Below are positions 24,301-35,718 of a DNA stretch of 64,000 bases, one piece after another (the stretch's first letter is position 1; every line of letters begins with the position of its first letter). The notes under the pieces are model-generated. The model was not told the origin of the DNA. It saw only the letters and a list, made by a program, of their open reading frames with translations, and searched no databases. The DNA is from Corella eumyota (taxonomy: Eukaryota > Chordata > Ascidiacea > Phlebobranchia > Corellidae): the NCBI GenBank assembly GCA_963082875.1, contig OY720098.1:7130001-7194000 (forward strand), given 5' to 3'. Position numbers and translations under genes: made by a program.

Positions 24301-27300
24301 TTTGTATGCTCAGTTTGATAAGTGGATCACCTGTTAGCTTGGTTAAGATACCTTTTGTTTAGGTGGTTAAAATAGATTATTTAAAACTTTAAAATGTATT
24401 TTGTTTTTTAATTTAATGAAAAAAATATTTAAATTTTTACTACATCTTAAAAAAAGTTTTTTTGTAATAAAAATACTTTAAAATTTTAGATTAATTTTTT
24501 TGTGTTATTTTAACAATGATGGTAATTCAATACAGTTAATGGTATGTTGTGTTGGGTAAAGGGTGAATAAACACGGAACTGGTTACACCTTAGTTTTCAG
24601 ACCACGATTTACTATTTTCAAAAAAAAAAATTTTGATTTTTTTTTGAGGTTTAGAAAAAATTTTAATTGGATTTATATTTGAGTTTGTATAGTTACTGTA
24701 TATTTTTAGACGTTACAGCAGAGGTTGTGTAGTCTATATTACACTATGTGTTATGGCAAATATTTTGGTCTGTTAATTATTAAACAAAATTTTATTTGTC
24801 TTTGAGAAAATATATATTCATGACAGAAAAATAAATAAAAAATTGTGCTTATTTAAATTTTTAGCATTTTAATATTATATACTTATTTTTAATTAAACTT
24901 TGCACTGAAATTAGGGATTTGGTTTGTAAAAAATTTTTTTTTTAAAAATAGTTTTTTTATTTAGGTTCAGCTTCTTAAAGATCAACTCTCAGCTGAAACT
25001 TCTGCCCGGATTGAAGCTCAGGTTCGTTACTCTTCAACTTTATCAAATTTAAATTTGTTTAAACTTTAATTAAATTGACGATGATGTTTATTTAAAGCAC
25101 ATATTGATTTATGTGACTCGGTCTTTTTTAATTAAGTTAATTATCTATAACTGTTTAAATTTAATTAAAATCTCACTTAATTGCGAATTGTTGTAAATTC
25201 AATATAAGTATTTAAACAGATCATATTATAATAAAATTAAGCATTTATTTATTTATTTAAAAGCTTTTGTATAAAACATATTTTTATTCTAACCCAGCTT
25301 ATAATAATATTTTGATTTTTTGCCTGTTAAAAAAAAACATTTGATTCCATTCCTTTGCAAAATTTAGCCAGTAGTGTTTTTACTGTAACCTGATGCTTTA
25401 AATAACATATATATTTTTGTTATTAAACAGGTATATTTTTGTTGTTAAACAGGCTCGCAATCACCAGTTGTTGCTGCAAAATAGAGAACTAATATCAATG
25501 ATGAGTGGGTTGGTTGTTCAAATTAAACAACTTGAACTAAAAGCTGCTACCAGGACCTCGACTTCCGGTACGTTATTTTTATTTATGTTTTTTATTTATT
25601 TGTTTAGATTTTTTGCTATTAACCGGTGTTGCTGCTTTTATCTTGTTTTTAAAACTAATTATTTAACTAGTGTAAAAAGTTTAATAAAATTATTTTTATA
25701 ATGCATTTCAACTTACTTAGGTTAATTAAAACTAATATTTTAATTTAAAGGTTCTAGAAAATCGAGCAAACTAAGTCCAAATGGTGCTTTTCCTTCAATA
25801 TTAATTGACCCCAAGACTCCTGGTTCAGCTCCAGTCACTATTCCTTCATTTATGGATGTTAATCACATGCTGGTATGTAACTTTTATAACTATTTTAATA
25901 ATTTTTGGTAACTTTTCTTGTTTATTAACTTTTTTAAACAATTTTTTATATACAGAGTCAAAGCAATGTTGATGATAATTTGTTTGAAAACACAAACACT
26001 TCATTTCAAGCTACAAAAGCTAATGACAGACAAATTCACAACCCAATCGATAAAAGTCAAGCAATAAGCAACAGTTTTAATCATGGTAAATTATAAGTTA
26101 TTTTGCAATTTGAATTTGTAAAAAAAATTCAAAAAATTTTTTTTTTATTTTTTATTAATTTTTGTTTTCCAGCTGACTCTAGTGAGACATCAAGTGATGA
26201 ATCCTCAAGCTCGAGTGACGAGGAGGAGACCGGGGCTCAACCAATTACTACAGCGAACAACAAACATAACTCAGTTGTGTCCACCTCACATGCCACGGCA
26301 GGTTCCAGTGGGATTGAAAGAAATGATTTGCTTAATTTGATGGCATTTGATGACACTCAGTAAGTTTTTTTGTTTTTTTTTTTTAATTTTAAAAATGTCA
26401 ATTTACTTATATAAGATTTACAATACATTAAAAAAATGTTATTTAATTTTTAAATATTTTTTTTAGAAATACTTCAGTTTGGAGTTCCGGGTTCGCAACC
26501 CCTACTTCGAACCTTCCCCGACCTTTAGTATACCAACAACAACAATGTGCCAACAACACTGACAGCTTGTTCGACGCTTCATCAATTTATTCCACAACTC
26601 GATCTTCTCTTCAAGTTTCAACCAATCAAACGTAAGCATATCTTAAGAATAAATAAATAATTAATACATTAATTAAAAAAAACATAATATTTATTTAAAA
26701 ACTTATTTATTGGAAGTTTAATTTTATAAATAAAATCCTTATCTTAAGCATTTTATTATTTTTAACTTGTCCTTGTTAATTTTTAAATGGTAGTTAAAGT
26801 TGTGACTGAACTCTCAAAAATGTTGGAATTTTTTTCGGGGTTAATTTGATATAAATTTCAAGTGCCACTTAACAAAGCAAGCTTTAATTTGCTGCAATAA
26901 AGTTTCCGTATTTGTTTATTACACAGTAATGGATACACCTTGTCCCCTATTTTAAACTTGGATAAAACATCTGATTCGAAAAACAACACACAAAAAAGTT
27001 TTGCTGATACATCTAAGTCAAAGGTGAGTTAACAATGTTAAAAATAAAAAAAAATGGTAAAAACTTTTATGTGTATTGTTTTAGTGGTATTTATTTGCTT
27101 TATTTTAAATTTTATATTCCTGTATGAAAAATTATCAAAATTTTTGTTAAAATTTATTTTCATTTTTTTAGACACCAAACAATCCAATCAAATGGAGAAG
27201 GCTAACCTCACCTAGTGGAGAATCTCAAACAGAACAAAAAAGGTAAAAAAAACAGTTTTTTTTTTTTTAATAATTGTTTAGGTTTTAAGATTTTGTTTTT

Positions 27301-29162
27301 TAGCTGCTTAAATTAAAACCATTTTTCAGTTCAGAAAACTTGATTTCACTGTCCTCAAATTGCCTAATATCAAACACTGATATAATATCATAGGTAATAG
27401 CTAAAAACACTTCTCGCTATTGCACTAATACTAATTTCTGTGAAGTTAATTTGGTGGCAGCATTCTTTAAATTCTTAAGAAGGAATTGTGAAGCATTTAA
27501 ATGGCTTGCAAGCTTTTGTGCGCCTTTGTTATATAATTGAGAGTTTTTGAGCTTTATTTTATTCAAAAGCACTTGTCCTCTTGACTTATTTGCATAATCT
27601 TGGATCCAATATAATGGATTTCTGAATATTGCATTACTTTCAAAGGTTAATTCAAATTACCGTCAATAACATCGCTTGCAAAATTAAATTATCTTAATGT
27701 CATTTCATAAAAATTTAATTTAAAAAAAGGGAAATAAGATTTTTGACAATGCTTTTAATGTCGTCATTAGTGCTTTGTGTTTAAATAACTGAAATAAGCA
27801 AAGGTTTTATGACAAAGCATAGTGCAAGCGTAGATGTTGTCTTAAAATTGCTAAAAAATACTATTTTTTCAATTTAAAAGACTGTTAGTATATTTAATAA
27901 ATAAATAAGAAAATTTTGTCAATGTCAATTTTTTATTTATTATTTATATTTTATTTTATTTTTTTAATTTTTGAGTTTTATTTGGAAAAATTTTGTTTTA
28001 TTTTTGATATTTTAGCACTTCACCCACTTCATCAACCTCCCCCACTCCCTCCAACAAATCAAATCTTCCTCGTTTAAATCCTCCTCCTAAAATCACTCGG
28101 CTGCAACCTGTGACGTCACCAACCGGTGCGCGATCTCGTCCCTCGCCTATGACGAAACAATTCGAAACAACTTTGTCCGATCACTCAATCTCGCTCACCG
28201 ACGAATATTCCCTTACCAAGGTATCTATGGACTATACAGAATCCGATTTGACTACGTCACGCTTAAACGATGACGCGTTACAACCGGTGACGTCACAACA
28301 AAACGTTCTCATGACGTCACGATCCAATAATGCAAATTTTAACCCTTTTGGAAAAGATTTGATTCCAATCACGAACTCGGCTCCGATTTTATTCGACATG
28401 TCGGCGGATGAATACGAACGAAGGTTAAGATACGAACCACTGCAGAAGATTCAGGCCGCCAAGTGGCAAGATAAGAGCGTGACATCATCAAAGTCGACTT
28501 CTTTCGAATTAAAATCGAGTGTGGTTTCGTCAAAATCAATCAAGATTCCTTCGTCTATTTCTTTTCCGGCGGCCAGCCTGCCGCTAACAAGCGAGTCGGA
28601 AGACGCTGACGTCACTGTCGGGTCTTTATTAGACGAGCTCGAAATTCTCACCACCCCGGAACTATCGACGAATGCGGAAGTGTTTTTGAAAGATTTCTGG
28701 GAAGGGGACACCGCTGAAACTATGACGACTCCCCGCATTGCTGATGACGTCACCGGAAATAAAGACTCGAGTGACGTCAGCGACGACGGTAAAATTCCTG
28801 CTTTTGATGACGTCACAAAGATTAATAACGCAAAAGAAAGTAATTTATGTGATACCGAAACACGTCGCGGGGCGTCGCGTTCTCTTAACTTGCATTTAAA
28901 TCAGGACTCAATAAAACCCAAAATGAACTCGCCGCCGGTGGGCGCAGCAGAGCCAGCCTCGCCACCATTTTCTCCAAACAACTTAAAGCATAGCTCGGCA
29001 CTGCCACATAGTGGTAGTGACCCGACTTCCCTGTCCTCGAGCGATTCTGGTTTAATGAGTGGTTCGGTTGGAAGTAATTTACATGACGTCAATAAACTAT
29101 CTCCCTCCAGCGGTACCACTGATGCGTCATTTTCTCAGCATGATTACGCTGCTATGACGTAG
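18321..29162 (+). CDS. NOS1AP: NOS1AP/CAPON orthologue, PTB-domain adaptor, complete
   Basis: Seventeen exons: 18321-18437, 18743-18814, 21405-21497, 21634-21695, 21916-22024, 22251-22359, 23724-23854, 24028-24195, 24965-25021, 25453-25567, 25751-25872, 25956-26085, 26173-26359, 26467-26631, 26927-27023, 27172-27242 and 28016-29162. They give about 983 residues, against about 505 in human. Residues 1-185 match vertebrate NOS1AP almost throughout: [63 protein letters not shown] and GQAFEVCHK, which form the PTB domain. VTDLD, a Gln-rich stretch and a coiled coil follow (about 260-340; [24 protein letters not shown]). Beyond about 430 come an acidic Ser/Asp/Glu cluster and a long Ser/Thr-rich tail that I cannot match. 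The last exon encodes 381 residues and ends YAAMT, without the EIAV-type PDZ ligand by which mammalian NOS1AP binds neuronal NO synthase. The family is a cytosolic adaptor in NO synthase, Dexras and Scribble signalling. Confidence 0.93.
21696..21915 (+). other. NOS1AP: Non-canonical GC-AG intron in NOS1AP
   Basis: The exon ending at 21695 is followed by GCAAGT, not GT. The join TAC-AG|G-ATT restores DPVYRIFYV exactly as in vertebrate NOS1AP (DPIYRIFYV), and no GT nearby keeps both frame and homology. The other donor positions (CAG before, AAGT after) match the strong consensus typical of GC-AG introns. Confidence 0.85.
25411..25452 (+). repeat. NOS1AP: Tandemly duplicated 3' splice site
   Basis: ATATTTTTGTTATTAAACAG (25411-25430) is repeated 22 bp on as ATATTTTTGTTGTTAAACAG (25433-25452), just before exon 10 of NOS1AP. 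The downstream copy gives the conserved frame ([13 protein letters not shown] type). Use of the upstream copy would add 22 nt and shift the frame. Confidence 0.8.
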
Positions 29163-30114
29163 TCGTGACGTCATTGTTTTTATGTTTTTAGTTAAGTGAA
29201 AATATTTCTTTTCTTCATTCTTTTTTGTTTTTGCGGAGCTTCGAAAATCGTCGAAATTTTTTTTTTTAATTTTTAGCTTTTATCAATTTTTTATACTTTT
29301 AATTACTGTAAATTTCCACCATTTTACTTTATTTTCTTTTTATTAATTTTTTTTGTAAACGCCAATGAAACGCGACCAATTGTCCGCTGACGGCGCTATT
29401 AACGCGGAATTTGCAGTTTTTCGCTTTCTGTGGCAATTTTTTTGTAAAAAAATAATTATTAATATCTTGGTAGCTAGTTTTTTTTCTGGAAAATCGTATT
29501 AATAGTTTATTATAAATTTGATAAATTTGGATTAACTCTTGTCGATAAAATCTATAAGAAAATCACCTCATTTTACTAAAGTTCAAATAACATAAACACA
29601 AAAAATTTCCGGAACATTTTTTTCTTATCTCTTTCTATGTACAGTGCGATAAAAATATATTAAACATGGTTTAAAATGATGTTCGCTATTTAGTTTTACA
29701 TGTTAGTTTTGTATTTAAAAACATACTGACCAATCGTTCTTTTTTTAAACTGTATCAAATCATTTTTTTAATTGAACTACCTATTTGCTTTTTGTTAAAA
29801 TAATGTTGAATTGTATTTAAGTTTTAATTTTTTTAACAGGTTTTAATCTTGGGATTTGTATATTAAATGGAATATTAAAATAAGTAAGCTAATATTTTCA
29901 AGGAATAAGCGCACTTAGTAAAATTTTCAAAAAAAAAAAATTATTTTAAATATTTTACTTTTTTACATCAGATTTTATGATAACTCTATTTTTCTGTTTT
30001 TAATTTTATTTTGCTCGTTACGTCATTGGACGATGACGTCATTATATTTCGTTTTCTGTAAGCTGCATTGTAGAATGTCGATAAACTTGTAGTTTTGGAG
30101 ATGCAGAAAATAAA
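29163..30114 (+). terminator. NOS1AP: NOS1AP 3' UTR with candidate poly(A) signal at 30109-30114
   Basis: The region after the TAG stop is T-rich with no further exon. AATAAA at 30109-30114 is followed by GT/T-rich sequence and is the best candidate signal. TGACGTCA occurs at 29166-29173 and 30034-30041. The actual cleavage site is not determined. Confidence 0.5.
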
Positions 30115-33100
30115 AGTATGCATACCTGGTATTTTTTATTTTATCAAATTTTTAAAAAGGTTTTGTTTTTTTTTACATTATAGTTTAACAAATAAATCTA
30201 ATAACTTTTTTGTAATTGGTTAATTTTTATTAATTATTTTTAGTTTTTGTTAATTGATTTTAGACAACATTGCGTCAGTTATAGAGCTAAATGTAAAACA
30301 AGGCATTTGATTCGTTATTTTAAGATGACTAAAAAGTACGCCCAGTTATTTGTTTATTTATGTTCCAAACCGCACTTGACCTTGCAATCAGCAACCTCCA
30401 AACTGTTGCTTATTACTTGTAGTTAGTCCATATATAGCGCCAATGACGATATTAGCACGAGTTATTCTAACCCTCGACATATGTAAATCAGGTGATCGAA
30501 TGCAGTTAACATAGTGATACATTTCGGGTAGCCCATGTGTGATTACGTAACTTGTATCTCCTGATAATTACCTAGCAAGATAATAATATTTTGTAAATCG
30601 ATGTAAGTTTGTAGGATTATAATGTTAGTATTAATGTTAGATGCCTATAAAAACCACAGCAAACTATTTTTTGCTCTATTACTAATGGTCTTGCACTTGG
30701 TTAACTAGGGTCGCTTGAACCAAAAATCTATCGTAATTTTCCATACATTTTTGAGGGTTGTAATATTTGTTTTTAAAGGTTAAAAACTCACATGCAAAGT
30801 ATTAATGTCCTGCACGTAGCCCCATATGTTTAACAGGTTCGCAAGTAGGTGATAATAAACTCGCGCAAGTATTCACCAGCTTAACGTCATGATCTTTACG
30901 CAGCCGAGGTTATATGGGAGTATAGATGGCAAAAATAGACAACACCACTGTAAAAGTCTTATAAAAATGTCATTCATTTAATGGCTGAATTGCGTAATTT
31001 AGATGGGTTTATTTTATTCTCTTTAGCTGTGATTGTTTTTTAAGCTGCTGCATACTTGAGTAATTTAGCATCACAAATCAGTAAAACAAATAGGGTTTTG
31101 TAAATGTTTGGCATATTTATTGCAATGACATGGCTAAGTAATGGACAGTTTAACTTGTACTTGACAGATAGTTGGAACAAATATATTAGAAAGTAAAATG
31201 AACAATTAATGTTAAAGCTCAGATAAAGAAAGGGTACGAGGTTTTGTTATAGATCAAAGTGGAATAACAATAATTTATTGCAAGGGCAAGTTTTATTACC
31301 ACATGCATTCAGCGCAACACATAACTTAGAAATAGCTATTCAGTAACATAAATTGCAAGAAAACAAAGTAAAAAATCAGCTGTATGTTTTGAGTTGTTTT
31401 TCTAACGTCCAAAACTTTGATTGATGATGATTTGTTTAAAGAAAATAAACAAAATTAAACCTCGTGTATTATGTAAGACTTACTATATTTCTTATAAAAA
31501 ATAACATTATGAAAAAAATTAACTTTCTTATGCGCTTCAGTAATATTGTTTCACTTTATTTTAGAAATAAGCTAAATAATAATTGATGCTTTAAACTAAA
31601 TAAAATTTGATACAAGAGAAGTTTAACCCAGAACATTTTAGTTTGTTGTTTGTGTTGATTTAGATCGCGGCGTTTTATTCCGGGACATCGAGGAAATAAT
31701 TAATCAGGACGGGATTACGGTTATAATCATTGTTTGTCATTGCACGAATTATTATAAAATATTTGAAGGGTATATTATTATTATGTAAAGAAATGTGGTT
31801 AGGCAAGGTGTATTATATTTAGGTCAAAACATTGGTTACAATAATACAACAGACAATATCATTTAGTAAGGTTATCTTTCGTTTAAAAAATTAGGTCATG
31901 AACTTTTTTTGTAAATATGACTTTAACATAGTAAGAATTAGGTATTAAGTTATTCGTAATGAAACATTTTTCAACGTTAAAAAGAGGTATAGGCTAGCGT
32001 TTTGATTTTTAATAGTAGCGATATATTTATAATTGTTACTAGTTGAATATTTAAAATATTACAAACAAATGTTAAAAAAATAAACAAACATTTTTTTTAA
32101 CTTTGGTATTTTTAAATATAAGTGTGATTTATACTTTGCTTAAATTGCGCAACAAATCAGCATAAAAAATGAAATGACTAATAGCAAATATATTACAATA
32201 ATTTAAATCGATAGATTTCGTCATTTCGTAAAATTATGACGTAACAATTAAGGCACGAGACAGCTCCTACGTATGTGGCGTCATAAAAATATTACATAAA
32301 CATACTAAAAACACCAAATTTAACTTATATAATAATAGGGGTATATCATTTGTTTAATTTATTGAATTTTGAAATCGTGCAACATGCAGAAAGTAAAAAG
32401 TGATAAGTTGTATTTTAAAGTTTATATTAAAAATAAAATAAAAATAATTTTATAATTTTTTTTGAGGATATTCTGTCGCATTTTCTTATATTTTACTTTG
32501 GCTAAATTTGCTAAACTATAATTCGCGCATACCTTATTATGGTTACGGCCTATAGGAAGAATTTTTTGCGGCTAAGGAAATATAAAACACCGGAATAAAC
32601 TCCCTTCTATGTTGGTATATAAGTTACCAACAGTCCGACATTAAATCCAGTATTCGTTGATTGAATTCGACGAATACGATAAAACATTGGTTAAATGTAT
32701 TAGACGGATGTTTTATTAAAGGTGTATGAAAATGCAAGAAAATAATGTTTTGCAAATTCTATTGGATTTTGTGAGACGTATAAATAAGATGCCAAAAGTT
32801 TTAAAAAAATTATTTGGTTTAAAATTTAGTTTATAAAAAAATTGAAAAGCAGTATTTATTTCTATTAAACTATATTACTAAAGTGTAATAACTTTAAACT
32901 AATTGACGTAAAGATTAGTAATTAAATAAATCCGATTTGTTTAAAGTTAATAAAATATACGTTGCGGGGGTTTTTGCTAAATAACTTAAACATTTTAGTA
33001 AAATAATTTATTTTAGATATGTAAAGTTTTAGACCAGTAAGGTAGTAAAGTCAAAAAATGTCGTTTTAAAATATTTTTATATGAATTTGTTATGTAAATT

Positions 33101-35718
33101 TTTGGTTTTTCAATTTAGTTAACATTGCTATTGAACTAATAACGGAAATTTGTACGATCTTTTTTTTTATTTTTGCGATCGCTTTTGGTCATGTTAAAAT
33201 CCGCAAGTGGGTGTAATAGACTTAGACAAAATATAAAGACGGTCTCGTAATTTTAAGATAGCATGGAAATTTCGATTTGAGTGAGATTTAATGTTACATT
33301 TTTTTTTTAGTTTTTTAAATACAAATAAAAATTAAAACAAATAAACTGTTAAATGTCATTTTTTTGCCAGGATTGCAATTTTGGGGTTGTAACTTATTTA
33401 AAAAACATTGTAAATTATTTAGCTGTCTTTAATATTTTTTTCTTAGCAAAATTTTAAATTTAATTTGTTGTTTAGTTTTAATAAATTGATAGCCAGCACG
33501 TGATTTTTAAATATATTGTTGGGCATTGCAAAAATTTATGATCGATTGCATTAGATGCATTTTGACCTTTTTTAAGTTTTAACCGTTGTCGAAAACGTTG
33601 TATACGTTATTATAATCAACTTTGGCCAGTCGCACCACACTTAACAATAACCTATTTTCGAAGCTTATTATCTTGCATGAAAAAACGCGAATAAAAGTGT
33701 AAGGCAATATTTTTGTTTACACAATTTGCGCGCAATTTAATAACGTTGTGTATGTATTTGGTATTTGACTACTAATATGTTTATTATGGTATTTATACCG
33801 CATTAAACATTGCTCAAAGGGTCTCCAACATAAAGAAGTTATATTGTTGTATAATTTTTTTTACGTTTTGAGAAATGAAATGACGTTAACGAAATGAAAT
33901 GACGTTACGATCGTTGTAAATGGTCGACGTTTCGACCACCTCCAAAAAAACATATTTTGTAAATTTTCAAACAACAAGATTTGGTTTGCGTCATTTTTAA
34001 ATGCTGTTAATCTGCGTAGGATTAAAGTTTTGCAACAAATTTAATGAAGTTGTTAATAATTTTATTTATTTTTACTGATGGAATCAAATTATTACTCATT
34101 TCGATAATAATATTATTTCGAATTACGAAATTTTCCCATTGCGCAATTTGTCATTATTAGGATTTTGTTTTTAATTTTTTTTCGATAACTACAATGGCTC
34201 ATTCTTCTTCATTTAAACAATAAAACTGCTGTAACTAAATAAGTCAATACCTTAATTGCACATTTTTTAATTATTTAAATGTGAAAGTTTTAAAAGTTTA
34301 AAACTGCGTTAACATAAAATCTAAAATATTTGTTTTATTTTTGCCATATTTAAAAATGTTTTATTTTTTTTATTTTTTTTTGAAAATAAATTTGCAAAAA
34401 AAAAAGATATTTTTTTTTAAATAAATTTGCGTCGTTTTTTATGTTGTTACGATCGTTGTAAATGGCCGATTTGTTCTTGTTTAGTTAAACCGGAGGTTCG
34501 TTAATTTGTCTTTTACCAAACAGCGAAAATTAAAAGTTCAACTCGCTATAACTCGGCAGCAATTCGCTTCCCCTCTTAAACCTTAAACGAGGTTGTTTTT
34601 GCTTTAATCTTCGTCGCCAAATCCGCCCCGTAAGCTATATTTCGGCGAATCGCCAATGACGTCACGGGTTTTATTACGTCATGTCACGTGCCGTGAACCT
34701 TGTGGTCGCTTTTTGCTTTGCAAACGTGCACAAAAACAGTTTTTTTTTCTCAAAAATCATTTACTTGAGGTTGGTTTTGTTTATGTTTTCATGTCAATAT
34801 TTTTCGGTTTAAAAAAGTGATTGAGTGCATTTTGTTGCTTGTTTTTTTGGCAATTCAATGCGCAACGTACGACTTGATTTTTGACGTATATGCGCGCGGG
34901 TCAACTGCGCATCATCTGCCATTTGACCTTTGTGGAGATTTGTGACATGTAAACTTTACTTGATTGATTTGAATAAAAAAAAATTACAAAAATAATTAAA
35001 ATAGACTGTGACTATTAATATCACGGTAACACAATATAATTGAACAAAAGTAAAAATAAAATTTTTATTTTTAAAATTTAAGAATTCATTTTTTTAAATA
35101 AATTTATTAAGTTGAATTTTTAAAGGAGAATTATAAATTCGGGACTCTCCCGACCCGGTACCAACCTCGGATTAAATTCTCACAATTTAATATTTAAACT
35201 TTATTATTTTAAGTTTTTTACTCAAAAATGAAAAATTTAAACTTGATAAACGATGAGCGGGTGTCAAACTATTTGACCTGTTGTATTCTTAGTTGAGATT
35301 TATCGATTTAATTCTGCTAAGAGATTAATGCGACGCTTTTCTCTATTTTTACGCGACTTTCTAATTACTAAAATCATTTTCTTTTAATGAACCTCTTAAT
35401 ATAATATTTTCAATACAATTTTTTTTTCATGATTATCAAATCCCATTTTTTTTAAATTGAAAGTCATCAAAAACGGTATTTTTATTTTATTTATTTTTTC
35501 TTTTATTTTTTATGCTCCAATTTTAAAATTGGGTAAAAATTCCGATGTATTTTTAAATAAACAAGCATTTGGATTTAGATTGCTAAGTAAATTATTTGGT
35601 AGATTTTAAATTATTTGCTAAATATTGTGTTTCAAATTCGAAGATCCTCCGAAGATTCGTGAAAACACGAGAGAACTTTTTCTTAACAAAAAAAACGAAA
35701 ACCAATCAGACAACGATT
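30115..35718. other. Intergenic between NOS1AP and SLC26A11
   Basis: Very AT-rich; no credible exon on either strand. It contains the 17-bp direct repeat GAAATGAAATGACGTTA at 33872-33888 and 33891-33907, and a 20-bp word shared between 33904-33923 and 34446-34465. The final kilobase includes the probable promoter and 5' UTR of SLC26A11. The last 120 bp before its ATG are open in frame but contain no upstream ATG. Confidence 0.45.
34640..34760 (+). promoter_or_regulatory. Promoter-like patch upstream of SLC26A11
   Basis: A patch of higher GC about 1 kb before the start codon contains TGACGTCA (34657-34664), a TTACGTCAT half-variant and the E-box CACGTG (34685-34690) within 35 bp. This density of CRE and E-box words is promoter-like, but no initiation site can be seen. 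The distance to the ATG would require a long 5' UTR or an upstream non-coding exon. Confidence 0.25.

Noticed and set aside
28451-29119. Two minus-strand open frames of 121 and 72 codons
   Set aside because: They mirror the coding frame of the last NOS1AP exon and have no splice or start context of their own.
32248-32257. TTAAGGCACG, resembling the start of miR-124
   Set aside because: The match stops after ten bases and no precursor hairpin is apparent.
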